Source of the DNA: Gracilaria domingensis
Lineage: Eukaryota; Rhodophyta; Florideophyceae; Gracilariales; Gracilariaceae
Reading direction: 5' to 3'
Assembly (NCBI GenBank): GCA_022539475.1
Contig: VCMS01000169.1
Span: 339,333-403,332, forward strand
Length of the DNA stretch: 64,000 nt
The translations under genes were made by a program, and so were the position numbers. Below, one piece after another: positions 33,053-43,112 of this stretch. The notes beneath the pieces were generated by a model that saw only the letters and a program-made list of their open reading frames with translations, was not told the DNA's origin and ran no database searches. Position 1 is the first letter of the stretch. The number at the start of each line of letters is the position of its first letter.

Positions 33053-33716
33053 ATCAAACTATTTTTAGGATCATATCACTCCCTCATCAGCCAGGGATAA
33101 ACGCACCTCCTACTCTGTATTCACTTCTTCGTTCAATCTGATATACTTCATGAACTGGGATTCTAATTTTTATCCTATATTTCTTCTTGAGGGCAGTGAT
33201 AATAAAACATCACACTGAAGTTACGATTCATTATGATTGGATATAATGTATCCTTTCTCCATTGTAGGAAAAACCGTTTCGTGGCATATGCTTACGGAAC
33301 AATTGATTGCTGAAACGAGTCGTACCGAAACTAAAAGGAGCTTCTCATCCACGAAAAGGGTTAATGGGGTTTTACGATGGCAACATGAGAGACGGGGAGT
33401 ATTAGTTTCTCTGAAAAATGTCACAGTCCCCCAAAGTTTTCTGTACAGATCTTAATTGTGTCTCTCTCGCAACTGATTAACTTTGTTCCTTTAAAAGCTT
33501 GAGATTGGTAGAAGAAAGGCTATAATTACGTCAAATCACCACCGTCTCACTCCGGAATCCCTGTTTCCTGATATCATTATCACAGCTCATTTCGAAAGGG
33601 TTGTGTTTGATATCATTCTTTTCTACCTCAGTTACAAATATTATGACAAATTCAGGATGTAGCACTGAAACCCATCCCTATATCGAATTATGGTTTCTCC
33701 ATTGATGTCTTAGAAG
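33053..33716. other. Intergenic, no supported gene
   Basis: AT-rich sequence with ORFs below 75 codons and no recognised domain. Confidence 0.4.
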
Positions 33717-34023
33717 AAGAGGAGGCACCTTCGGGTATGGCTCGTGCACCATCAGTGTGGGTCGCTTGTTTTAGTGTACAACAGCCGCAGGCACTATCCG
33801 CCTGGTGCATCCACAGTGCGGAGGCACGGTCGGCATGCCGCATGTATCTGGTGCAGGCGCCCGGGCGTCCTTACGCAGTATAGGCGCCCGGGTGGCTGTA
33901 TCCGTTGGCGGCACCCAGGCGAATTTAGTGGATACAGATGCCCGGGCCTTTTAATTTCGAAAACTTGCCCGGGCAATTGTAACTGTACCCGGAGGCACCT
34001 TCTTTGAGGTGGCTCCTCCTCCA
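33717..34023. repeat. CCCGGG-rich foldback-like element, copy 1
   Basis: Imperfect inverted ends (GAGGAGGCACCTTCGGGTA left; GTACCCGGAGG...TGGCTCCTCCTC right) enclose repeated GCCCGGGC boxes. The blocks CCGGGTGGCTGTATCCG and GTAACTGTACCCGGAGGC recur, with small changes, in a second element at 45.5 kb. No coding potential. Confidence 0.5.
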
Positions 34024-35544
34024 TCCGAGATATGAAGACATGAATGATGCGGAAAGGAGAAAGGACGAATCACAAGTTTCTGCGAAAGGGTATCGACGAG
34101 TTCAAGTGATTTCGAAATCGCGCTGCGAAAACTAAGAGCGCGTCACGGAACAGATACCCTGAATGAATCCTCTGCCTTTTCCACCACATTATGTATTATC
34201 GTTCTTTTTCGACGATCTGGTGTGTTTTGAAGTGTTCTTAGAAAGCATATCTTTCGAATTAATCTGGCCTTATTGGACAGGCGGTGATGATCGGTTTTGG
34301 AGAATCCGTGTGCATTTCCTGGATTTAAAAGTAAATCTATGCTAGTGTTCGAAACGAGTGGTTGAACCTGTTGTGGGGGTTTTCTCGGGAAGATCGCGGG
34401 GCCGAGAGAATCTGTTTTTGCCGCCCTGATCTCACCTACCAGCTGCGCTCAACAAGGTTCCCCGAATTAGACTGTTGCTCTGAATGGGTGTGGGTACTTT
34501 TCTAATCACAGAGCGAGGAGGAAAGTAGGCGTATGGTTGAGGCAAATCCGTGACAGAGGTTGGTCCTGAGGGGCATAGGGCATTTCTATTCCCCGGGGCA
34601 ACAGAATTGCCTGAGGGCCAAAATATTGATATCATACATTGTTTGTCTATAAACCTTATTTATGTTTTTTAAAACTTCAAAAGACACGTAATGTATGAAA
34701 GATTGAGTGCACAAGATGCAACATCTCATACCGAGCAACAACCTCACAGTCATAGAGTGAAATGCATTAAAGCAATGTTCCTTACGCAGAACAACATCAA
34801 TAAGGGTAACGAAATTTTGCCATACTGTTCGCAACGATAAAACAACCACACTATATCGTTTCGAAGTTGTTTAAAACGTAGACCCATCGCTGATGCCATG
34901 CTAGATAGCATGTTTCAAATCTGGAGTGAATAGATAGTCAACCTGTGGAACGAATGCAAGGCACGAGTTCTTATGCGACCACTATCGCTGCATCGCAATC
35001 CACAATTGTTGACGAAAGAAATGCAAAGGCGTGAAAGATAAAAGATGCTTACAGTGTTCTATCCCAGTTGTGAAAAGCTGTTGATAGAGAGAAACAGACG
35101 GGACAGTATTCGATTCTCGTAGTACCTATCAAGGGTAAGCGACAATTTGTAATGGAATGTGCTTGGAAGAAGAACGAAAATTCGCTCCACAGACAGCACC
35201 GCGAAAAAGACCATCAGAGGCTTTAGAAGGATGCGTACGAACGAAAGGAGGAGCAGATCTTTTGGGGGAGGAGCAATATAGAGGGCGAGTGGCCCTCTGT
35301 TGGCCAAGTTTTGCATCGCAATTGAGTTCGTTCCAATAGCTTTAAACTGATTGAGCATATTGCAGGTTTATAGTTTTGTTGCAAGCGTTGCAAAGCAGCG
35401 AAGCGAAAGGGGAAGCTTCGGAGCGAATTCATTTGAAGGTGTCAATATGCAAATACGCCGCGTTGCCTCAAACAAAACAGTTTTTGAGCCACTTGAGCAC
35501 CAATTGAAAAACAAAAATATTCCAAGCTATTTGCATTCAAATTC
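34024..35544. other. Intergenic region left of the palindrome
   Basis: No ORF above 100 codons and no recognisable domain on either strand. Base composition is ordinary and changes to clearly GC-rich on entering the palindrome arm. Confidence 0.45.
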
Positions 35545-35846
35545 CATGACGACCGCTGCCGTCGTACACGAGCGCCATGGTACACGTGTTCAATTGCTCC
35601 GGCACCTCAACGTCCTGACAAACGCATCGACTTCGTAGACTCGCCCGCACATCCGCCCGCCTTCGCCACTGCGAGGTCGCTGCCGCCGCCGGCTTGCGCT
35701 GTGTACCCACCGCCCTCCATAGAACCAAGCCCGACATCCCCGTTCTCCACTCAGACAAACCCGTGTACCGCGGTGGGCTGCCACCGAGTCACCAGCACCG
35801 CACCTTGCTTAGGACGCCGCGGCAGCAACAGCACGACCGCGTACCC

Positions 35847-36998
35847 TCATCCCATGGTGCGTCCACGACGTCGCTGCCATAACCCTGCTACAAATTCCCT
35901 TTGGAAGGCGCGTAACCTCTGCGACAGGCTTCGCACATCATCATCTCGCCACCCATGGTCTCGCCGCGATTGAGAAGCCGCTACAATTAGATCGCGCGCA
36001 AACTCCATCTCGGCTGCTGTGACGGGCAGCGGTGGCGGCGGGAGTTGTATCCCTTGCGCTGTGAACGATGTACCGGCATGGTAATGCGAGTTGGTTGACC
36101 ATACCAGGTTGTGCGTCGGGGGCTCGAGCGGTGCTTCCCTCCTTGCAGCCACCTGATTACGGTGAACGTTTACTGCCATGGAATGCGTCGCCGTCGATTC
36201 CAATTCTCTCGCGTCCGCCGTTCGAAGGACTTGATGACGCGCGTCGGTCGCCGTTGGCAGCACATCAGCACGCCCGCTTGCAGCCGCGGAGCACTCCAAG
36301 ATGACTAGGTTGTGTCCACCACGTTCGCGGTGCGTGTAGGTGGCGGCGGTGACGAGCTCGGATGCAACTTGCTCGTAACGCGGCTGCGTCCTCGGTTCGT
36401 CGCGAAAACGCACTTGGAGACGTCGGCGCTTCGGCGACCGCGACCGCGATGGTGCACGCGTGCTGACGAGCAGCGGCAAAGAAGGGAAGTGCTGGCGATG
36501 GACGTCATCCTCGCGATGGATGTCATCCTCGCAATCGACGTCGTCCTCACCATGCAGCATGGTCGCGAAGTCCCTCTTACTGACGCGTCGCAGCGGGCGT
36601 GGGGGAAGGTGGCTTGCCGGTAGCCCACAAGTCATGAGCGCGTCGCGATTCGTAGGACGAGGCGTCAGTGGCGGGAACGGCAGATTCGTATGCGGCGTGC
36701 GTGGCGCTGCGAGAGGTTCGTGGATGCGGCGGCCAGTTTGGTGGCGACGGCGATGTTTGCGGATGCGAGAGCGCGCCACAGCGCGGGATGTGGCCGGGGA
36801 TCGCGGCTGTTCTGCGGCATTGGCGGCGGATGCGGTGGAGGAGTAAGAGCTTGACGGGGAGGAGGAAGCGACGCAGCAAGGCGGGGTGGTGTCAAGTGAC
36901 GTGCGTCGACGGGCGGGTTGTACGATGCGCCCGGTTGGTGGCTCGTACGACGAAGAGGAGGCGGCAGAGCTTGAATGGGTGTCCGCGGAGCTGTTCAT
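35847..36998 (-). CDS. Basic Ser/Arg-rich protein, left copy (383 aa)
   Basis: Mirror image of 41,961-43,112 with an identical protein. It starts in a GCCATGAAC context after a pyrimidine-rich leader. Visible parts: Ser-rich N-terminus; Arg/His-rich segment R-SRIRKHRRRHQTGRR (about residues 75-90), a likely nuclear-localisation patch; a threefold acidic repeat (E-D-D-V/I-x-C/H-R, about 150-168); a second basic patch SRSRSPKRRRLQVRF (about 180-195); and a C-terminal half without low complexity, predicted helical near AEMEFARDLIVAASQ. No family recognised. Long overlapping antisense ORFs are expected in GC-rich DNA, so coding status rests on leader, length and conservation between arms. Confidence 0.55.
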   Translation of the reverse strand: MNSSADTHSSSAASSSSYEPPTGRIVQPARRRTSLDTTPPCCVASSSPSSSYSSTASAANAAEQPRSPATSRAVARSRIRKHRRRHQTGRRIHEPLAAPRTPHTNLPFPPLTPRPTNRDALMTCGLPASHLPPRPLRRVSKRDFATMLHGEDDVDCEDDIHREDDVHRQHFPSLPLLVSTRAPSRSRSPKRRRLQVRFRDEPRTQPRYEQVASELVTAATYTHRERGGHNLVILECSAAASGRADVLPTATDARHQVLRTADARELESTATHSMAVNVHRNQVAARREAPLEPPTHNLVWSTNSHYHAGTSFTAQGIQLPPPPLPVTAAEMEFARDLIVAASQSRRDHGWRDDDVRSLSQRLRAFQREFVAGLWQRRRGRTMG

Positions 36999-37028
36999 GG
37001 CGGGCGAAGAAAGGCGGATGTAAGGTCG

Positions 37029-37100
37029 AACGAAGCGGGTAGTTTGAGCGAAGAAGAAAGGTTGAGCAAAGAAGAACGGTTGAGCATCGAAGAATGGTTG
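37029..37100. repeat. 17-19 bp tandem repeat, left copy
   Basis: Four imperfect units of the GCTCAACC-TTCTTCTT type (minus strand) immediately upstream of the 383-aa ORF; mirror of 41,859-41,930. It lies in the likely 5' leader or promoter. Confidence 0.75.
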
Positions 37101-37654
37101 AGCAAGGCACGCGGGGGAGCGGTGAGGGGAGCGAGCTTGCGCCTTATGGGCGCCCGTTGCGGGAGGACGCGCTCCATTGCGGCGGCGACGGCTGGAGAGG
37201 CGCGCTCCTCTTCGGGGGCGTCTCTGACGGCGACGCTTTCGTGCGCGACGCAGACGGCGGCGGCGGGACGCGCTGACTACATCTCGCGTCGAGGTGCGTC
37301 AATGGTACAGCAATGCGTAGTCGCAGCGCTTGCAATTAAATTCTCAGTCCGCCCATCCAATTATCGTTTGGCGAGTTCGCATTCGAACCAACCCGTGTCG
37401 AACACGGACGCCCTAACCGGAGGGCGTCCTCCCGTTGGTACCGCCGGTACCTTCGTACCTTCGTACCTTCGTACCTTTGGGAAGGTGTGGGCAATGCGAT
37501 GCTGGAGCCCGCCGGGGATCGTCGACTGGTGTAGTAGGTCTGGGTGTCCCAGCGCTCAGACATTTCAGTTTGTTCAAGTTAATTTATCTCCGAGTACTAC
37601 GATTTCTATCGTTCTACCCTCACCCTCGCCAACCCTCCTCCCCATCACGCCTTC

Positions 37655-38440
37655 TCAATCGCTGTAGCAGCTCGGCCCAAATCGCTCCTCCGTCTCAGAC
37701 GTGACGCTGCACGCCTCCAACACGTAAAACCAACAACCCCGCGGCGAAAGCCCGCCCGCTGCTGCCCACGCTTTGTCGGCGTGTGGCCCACACCCCGTTC
37801 CACTTGCCGCTACCACGCGCGGCGCAAAACGTCTGCCGAATTTGGCACCGGCCGCCGCCGCCTCAGCCAGCCCTTCGTAGTGCCTCAAGCTTTGACCGCT
37901 GTTTCTGTCCATGGCGCGGCGGCGCTCTTCAAAGCGCTGTCTCTTCCACGCACGGTGCGGCGAGGGGGACTTCGCTCGCGCCATGGTGCGGTTGCGAGCG
38001 GCCATGTGAGTAAGGTGACGCTTCAACGAGGGCGGGCAGGGCGCCGGCGAGGGTGGTGAGGCCGGCGGCGTGAACGGTGCGATGAGGGAAGAGGAAGGTG
38101 AAGCGCGTTGCACGATTTCGCTGTCTGTGCTTTCACCAGACAGGTCGTCCGCGTCTCTCTTCCTTCCCCGACGCTGCGGCAGCGGTGTCTCCGCGGGGCT
38201 TGGGTGTGGTGGCGGCGTGGGCGAGGTTTTGCCCCGGACATAGGCAGTGCGACGGCGAGGGCGGCGCTGTCGGAAGGCCTGGCGATTGCGGCGTTTAACA
38301 ATGTTTGCTCGCGATCGAAGGCGCGACGCGATCAGCCCATCGAGCGTCGCCGCTTGTGGGGTGGGCGGGGCGGTTGCATCTGAGGACGATAAGTTGGCGG
38401 CAGTGCAATCGCTGGAGCCGGTGGGGGTAGCGCTCGTCAT
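37655..38440 (-). CDS. Basic Arg/Pro-rich protein, left copy (261 aa)
   Basis: Mirror image of 40,519-41,304 with an identical protein. It starts in CACCATGACG after a strongly pyrimidine-rich leader. Features: an Ala/Thr/Ser N-terminus; a basic stretch with KRRNRQAFRQRRPRRR (about residues 48-63), a probable nuclear-localisation or nucleic-acid-binding patch; a Pro-rich linker; KRDADDLSGESTDSE, an acidic Ser cluster resembling kinase sites (about 94-108); a second basic helix-like stretch near HRAWKRQRFEERRRA; and a Gly/Ala-rich tail. No known domain. Layout resembles the neighbouring 383-aa protein, so the two may be old paralogues. Confidence 0.55.
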   Translation of the reverse strand: MTSATPTGSSDCTAANLSSSDATAPPTPQAATLDGLIASRLRSRANIVKRRNRQAFRQRRPRRRTAYVRGKTSPTPPPHPSPAETPLPQRRGRKRDADDLSGESTDSEIVQRASPSSSLIAPFTPPASPPSPAPCPPSLKRHLTHMAARNRTMARAKSPSPHRAWKRQRFEERRRAMDRNSGQSLRHYEGLAEAAAAGAKFGRRFAPRVVAASGTGCGPHADKAWAAAGGLSPRGCWFYVLEACSVTSETEERFGPSCYSD

Positions 38441-39025
38441 GGTGCGATGATGAAGTTGGCGGTAAGCGGGAATATGAAGAAGAACGTGAAAAGGATGAGA
38501 TAGAACGCGGAAGAGGAGGGAGCTGGAAACAAGGGAGAAGCAAGGTTGGATGGGGACTCGAATTATGTCAGCGGCAGAAGCACACGGCGCGGATTATTAC
38601 GAAATGACTCCCCCGCCACGCGGGAGGCGGCGGGAGAGGCCATGCGTAATTGAGGTGGCGGTTGGCGAGCAAACCTGTTGGAGAGGGGCTTTCCGTTTCG
38701 GGGGCGATGCCCTCGGCGAATTTGCTTTCGTGATCAATGCCTCCAGCTTTTGTGGAGTAGCTAAGGTTTGTGTTAATGCAACATTCGCTACGGACACGTA
38801 GTAATTGTCCTTACCTTCTCACCTGCTTTTGTGAATCATTTGTCCATCATCAGCTGTCTCTTCATTACATTCGCATATGCGTCAGAAGCCAATGAAAACG
38901 TTTAAGCACGTATTTGTTTACCCTTTCCAGCATCCAACCTCTTCAGTTTTGCATTTTAAGATACCAATGAGTGTGTTCTTTGCCTAGCGGGATTACTTGG
39001 CTTGAATCGCTCATCAACACTTGGG

Positions 39026-39032
39026 TATAAAG
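39026..39032 (+). promoter_or_regulatory. TATA box of spacer gene
   Basis: TATAAAG in TTGGGTATAAAGGTGG, 139 bp upstream of the ATG at 39,165, a distance similar to that at other genes in this window. Confidence 0.55.
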
Positions 39033-39164
39033 GTGGCGTTGATCAGAAGGTGCGGCCTGCAAAACTTCGTACTGCCTCATTCCACACCAATCGTCTTTCT
39101 TTCCAGCAGTTCTAAGTTGAAACATTTATTCTTTGTCAACGATTAATAGCTTAGCGCACAGAAG

Positions 39165-39638
39165 ATGGGAATCATTTGCAGCTGTTTCAATGGAAAGATG
39201 ATTGGCCTTCGTAACAAGCAGCAGGAAGATGTAGACAGTCCACTACCCGAGAGCAATGCTGCATGGGGAGAGACAAGAAACGGAGTCTCTGATAGAGGAC
39301 AATACGCTGAGTACGACCTGCAAGAAAGTTTAGAAGATGTGGTTGCCATAGCTAAACAAGAAGACGTTGACGTTTGTTGTACTTTGATAGAGGAAGCTGT
39401 GAGTTTGGAAACAGGATCTTCGGATGGTGAGAGCATTTCTGAAACTCGGAATACCACTGCTCGTGTGCCAGGCATAGTCGACGAACGAGAGTTGCCTCCA
39501 TTTCAAAGTCGCGTTTTGTTCTTCGAAAAGTTATGCATGAATGATAGCGTGGACGAGAAGCTAAAACTTGACATACCTACAGATGAATTGCATTGCAAGA
39601 CGGCGGCCTATACGCACAAAAGAATAGTGCATACATAA
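39165..39638 (+). CDS. Acidic protein with myristoyl/palmitoyl N-terminus
   Basis: This 157-residue ORF starts MGIICSCFNGK. Gly2 with small residues and Cys5/Cys7 fits co-translational N-myristoylation plus palmitoylation, predicting attachment to the cytosolic face of the plasma membrane. The rest is acidic and probably largely disordered (DVDSPLPES, QEDVDVCCTLIEEA, SSDGESISETRN), with a more structured C-terminal third (LPPFQSRVLFFEKLCMND). No transmembrane segment and no recognised family. It is the only gene in the spacer and has its own TATA box 139 bp upstream. It could be a signalling adaptor or scaffold, but that is inference from the N-terminus alone. Confidence 0.65.
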   Translation: MGIICSCFNGKMIGLRNKQQEDVDSPLPESNAAWGETRNGVSDRGQYAEYDLQESLEDVVAIAKQEDVDVCCTLIEEAVSLETGSSDGESISETRNTTARVPGIVDERELPPFQSRVLFFEKLCMNDSVDEKLKLDIPTDELHCKTAAYTHKRIVHT

Positions 39639-40518
39639 ATTTATGTTGTGATAAGCTTTGCGCTCAAGTGCGATGGTGATTTAACTTACAACTGCTGCTT
39701 CGCAACAGCACTACGTTGTTGACAGTCCATTGCAAGCGATCGCCAACTTCGTTACGGTATGCACGTGTGCAGGCACAACGTGTCTCGTACTCCTCCCCTG
39801 AAAGGTTATTACGGGGACACCCTTGACTAGAGGATGAGCTGTACACTTTCTATGTTTTTGAAGAGTTTCCCGGCTACCTTGCGTTGCCGGAAGCTCTCCG
39901 CAGTTTGAGATGTTTGAGTGCGAAGTTCAAAAGCTTAAACTCGACGGATACGGAGCTCGTTACACGACTACCACTTTGAACCCGGGCACACCATGTACAC
40001 TTTTCAATATCTTCTATCTGCTCTGACACCTGAAAGACCTCATAAACCGGTGCTTAAACGTTTTCATTGGCTTCTGACGCATATGCGAATGTAATGAAGA
40101 GACAGCTGATGATGGACAAATGATTCACAAAAGCAGGTGAGAAGGTAAGGACAATTACTACGTGTCCGTAGCGAATGTTGCATTAACACAAACCTTAGCT
40201 ACTCCACAAAAGCTGGAGGCATTGATCACGAAAGCAAATTCGCCGAGGGCATCGCCCCCGAAACGGAAAGCCCCTCTCCAACAGGTTTGCTCGCCAACCG
40301 CCACCTCAATTACGCATGGCCTCTCCCGCCGCCTCCCGCGTGGCGGGGGAGTCATTTCGTAATAATCCGCGCCGTGTGCTTCTGCCGCTGACATAATTCG
40401 AGTCCCCATCCAACCTTGCTTCTCCCTTGTTTCCAGCTCCCTCCTCTTCCGCGTTCTATCTCATCCTTTTCACGTTCTTCTTCATATTCCCGCTTACCGC
40501 CAACTTCATCATCGCACC

Positions 40519-41304
40519 ATGACGAGCGCTACCCCCACCGGCTCCAGCGATTGCACTGCCGCCAACTTATCGTCCTCAGATGCAACCGCCCCGCCCACCC
40601 CACAAGCGGCGACGCTCGATGGGCTGATCGCGTCGCGCCTTCGATCGCGAGCAAACATTGTTAAACGCCGCAATCGCCAGGCCTTCCGACAGCGCCGCCC
40701 TCGCCGTCGCACTGCCTATGTCCGGGGCAAAACCTCGCCCACGCCGCCACCACACCCAAGCCCCGCGGAGACACCGCTGCCGCAGCGTCGGGGAAGGAAG
40801 AGAGACGCGGACGACCTGTCTGGTGAAAGCACAGACAGCGAAATCGTGCAACGCGCTTCACCTTCCTCTTCCCTCATCGCACCGTTCACGCCGCCGGCCT
40901 CACCACCCTCGCCGGCGCCCTGCCCGCCCTCGTTGAAGCGTCACCTTACTCACATGGCCGCTCGCAACCGCACCATGGCGCGAGCGAAGTCCCCCTCGCC
41001 GCACCGTGCGTGGAAGAGACAGCGCTTTGAAGAGCGCCGCCGCGCCATGGACAGAAACAGCGGTCAAAGCTTGAGGCACTACGAAGGGCTGGCTGAGGCG
41101 GCGGCGGCCGGTGCCAAATTCGGCAGACGTTTTGCGCCGCGCGTGGTAGCGGCAAGTGGAACGGGGTGTGGGCCACACGCCGACAAAGCGTGGGCAGCAG
41201 CGGGCGGGCTTTCGCCGCGGGGTTGTTGGTTTTACGTGTTGGAGGCGTGCAGCGTCACGTCTGAGACGGAGGAGCGATTTGGGCCGAGCTGCTACAGCGA
41301 TTGA
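40519..41304 (+). CDS. Basic Arg/Pro-rich protein, right copy (261 aa)
   Basis: Identical to the protein at 37,655-38,440; see that entry for its parts. On this strand the leader (40,416-40,518) is almost entirely pyrimidine and the start is CACCATGACG. A GGACGCCCT...AGGGCGTCC hairpin (41,531-41,554) and a GGTACGAA tandem repeat (41,484-41,515) lie in the presumed 3' region. Transcription runs outward, towards the 383-aa ORF 656 bp downstream. Confidence 0.55.
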   Translation: MTSATPTGSSDCTAANLSSSDATAPPTPQAATLDGLIASRLRSRANIVKRRNRQAFRQRRPRRRTAYVRGKTSPTPPPHPSPAETPLPQRRGRKRDADDLSGESTDSEIVQRASPSSSLIAPFTPPASPPSPAPCPPSLKRHLTHMAARNRTMARAKSPSPHRAWKRQRFEERRRAMDRNSGQSLRHYEGLAEAAAAGAKFGRRFAPRVVAASGTGCGPHADKAWAAAGGLSPRGCWFYVLEACSVTSETEERFGPSCYSD

Positions 41305-41483
41305 GAAGGCGTGATGGGGAGGAGGGTTGGCGAGGGTGAGGGTAGAACGATAGAAATCGTAGTACTCGGAGATAAATTAACTTGAACAAACTGAAATGTC
41401 TGAGCGCTGGGACACCCAGACCTACTACACCAGTCGACGATCCCCGGCGGGCTCCAGCATCGCATTGCCCACACCTTCCCAAA

Positions 41484-41554
41484 GGTACGAAGGTACGAAG
41501 GTACGAAGGTACCGGCGGTACCAACGGGAGGACGCCCTCCGGTTAGGGCGTCCG
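41484..41554 (+). repeat. GGTACGAA tandem repeat plus hairpin
   Basis: Three to four direct copies of GGTACGAA run into GGTACCGGCGGTACC and then a perfect 9-bp hairpin GGACGCCCTCCGGTTAGGGCGTCC. The mirror copy is at 37,405-37,475. It may mark a 3' end or a protein-binding site. Confidence 0.7.
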
Positions 41555-41858
41555 TGTTCGACACGGGTTGGTTCGAATGCGAACTCGCCAAACGATAATT
41601 GGATGGGCGGACTGAGAATTTAATTGCAAGCGCTGCGACTACGCATTGCTGTACCATTGACGCACCTCGACGCGAGATGTAGTCAGCGCGTCCCGCCGCC
41701 GCCGTCTGCGTCGCGCACGAAAGCGTCGCCGTCAGAGACGCCCCCGAAGAGGAGCGCGCCTCTCCAGCCGTCGCCGCCGCAATGGAGCGCGTCCTCCCGC
41801 AACGGGCGCCCATAAGGCGCAAGCTCGCTCCCCTCACCGCTCCCCCGCGTGCCTTGCT

Positions 41859-41930
41859 CAACCATTCTTCGATGCTCAACCGTTCTTCTTTGCTCAACCT
41901 TTCTTCTTCGCTCAAACTACCCGCTTCGTT
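41859..41930 (+). repeat. 17-19 bp tandem repeat, right copy
   Basis: Four imperfect GCTCAACC-TTCTTC-TT units directly upstream of the 383-aa ORF, in a pyrimidine-rich leader. Confidence 0.75.
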
Positions 41931-41960
41931 CGACCTTACATCCGCCTTTCTTCGCCCGCC

Positions 41961-43112
41961 ATGAACAGCTCCGCGGACACCCATTCAAGCTCTGCCGCCT
42001 CCTCTTCGTCGTACGAGCCACCAACCGGGCGCATCGTACAACCCGCCCGTCGACGCACGTCACTTGACACCACCCCGCCTTGCTGCGTCGCTTCCTCCTC
42101 CCCGTCAAGCTCTTACTCCTCCACCGCATCCGCCGCCAATGCCGCAGAACAGCCGCGATCCCCGGCCACATCCCGCGCTGTGGCGCGCTCTCGCATCCGC
42201 AAACATCGCCGTCGCCACCAAACTGGCCGCCGCATCCACGAACCTCTCGCAGCGCCACGCACGCCGCATACGAATCTGCCGTTCCCGCCACTGACGCCTC
42301 GTCCTACGAATCGCGACGCGCTCATGACTTGTGGGCTACCGGCAAGCCACCTTCCCCCACGCCCGCTGCGACGCGTCAGTAAGAGGGACTTCGCGACCAT
42401 GCTGCATGGTGAGGACGACGTCGATTGCGAGGATGACATCCATCGCGAGGATGACGTCCATCGCCAGCACTTCCCTTCTTTGCCGCTGCTCGTCAGCACG
42501 CGTGCACCATCGCGGTCGCGGTCGCCGAAGCGCCGACGTCTCCAAGTGCGTTTTCGCGACGAACCGAGGACGCAGCCGCGTTACGAGCAAGTTGCATCCG
42601 AGCTCGTCACCGCCGCCACCTACACGCACCGCGAACGTGGTGGACACAACCTAGTCATCTTGGAGTGCTCCGCGGCTGCAAGCGGGCGTGCTGATGTGCT
42701 GCCAACGGCGACCGACGCGCGTCATCAAGTCCTTCGAACGGCGGACGCGAGAGAATTGGAATCGACGGCGACGCATTCCATGGCAGTAAACGTTCACCGT
42801 AATCAGGTGGCTGCAAGGAGGGAAGCACCGCTCGAGCCCCCGACGCACAACCTGGTATGGTCAACCAACTCGCATTACCATGCCGGTACATCGTTCACAG
42901 CGCAAGGGATACAACTCCCGCCGCCACCGCTGCCCGTCACAGCAGCCGAGATGGAGTTTGCGCGCGATCTAATTGTAGCGGCTTCTCAATCGCGGCGAGA
43001 CCATGGGTGGCGAGATGATGATGTGCGAAGCCTGTCGCAGAGGTTACGCGCCTTCCAAAGGGAATTTGTAGCAGGGTTATGGCAGCGACGTCGTGGACGC
43101 ACCATGGGATGA
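41961..43112 (+). CDS. Basic Ser/Arg-rich protein, right copy (383 aa)
   Basis: Identical to the protein at 35,847-36,998; its parts are described there. The start GCCATGAAC follows the tandem-repeat leader. Because the last 200 bp of the arm are diverged only beyond the stop codon, both copies keep identical coding sequence while their 3' flanks differ. That could reflect homogenisation that reaches just past the gene. Confidence 0.55.
   Translation: MNSSADTHSSSAASSSSYEPPTGRIVQPARRRTSLDTTPPCCVASSSPSSSYSSTASAANAAEQPRSPATSRAVARSRIRKHRRRHQTGRRIHEPLAAPRTPHTNLPFPPLTPRPTNRDALMTCGLPASHLPPRPLRRVSKRDFATMLHGEDDVDCEDDIHREDDVHRQHFPSLPLLVSTRAPSRSRSPKRRRLQVRFRDEPRTQPRYEQVASELVTAATYTHRERGGHNLVILECSAAASGRADVLPTATDARHQVLRTADARELESTATHSMAVNVHRNQVAARREAPLEPPTHNLVWSTNSHYHAGTSFTAQGIQLPPPPLPVTAAEMEFARDLIVAASQSRRDHGWRDDDVRSLSQRLRAFQREFVAGLWQRRRGRTMG

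Larger units (their letters stand above)
35641..38909. repeat. Left arm of giant palindrome
   Basis: Every position x pairs with 78,959-x in the right arm: all ORFs in all frames recur as mirror images with identical translations from about 35,760 to 38,909. The outermost 35,641-35,759 differs from its partner at roughly one base in ten, and weaker homology continues out to about 35,545. The inner end is sharp at GTTTAAGCAC. The arm is GC-richer than its flanks and carries two outward-reading ORFs. It may be an inverted segmental duplication kept identical by gene conversion, a very long TIR, or an assembly artefact. Confidence 0.95.
38910..40049. other. Unique spacer between palindrome arms
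   Basis: A 1,140-bp single-copy segment with ordinary base composition, containing one TATA-driven ORF. All four arm genes point away from it. Confidence 0.9.

Noticed and set aside
36975-37667. 230-aa plus-strand ORF inside the left arm (mirror at 41,292-41,984)
   Set aside because: Antisense to the likely genes, biased composition, no leader or start context; GC-rich DNA produces such open frames by chance.
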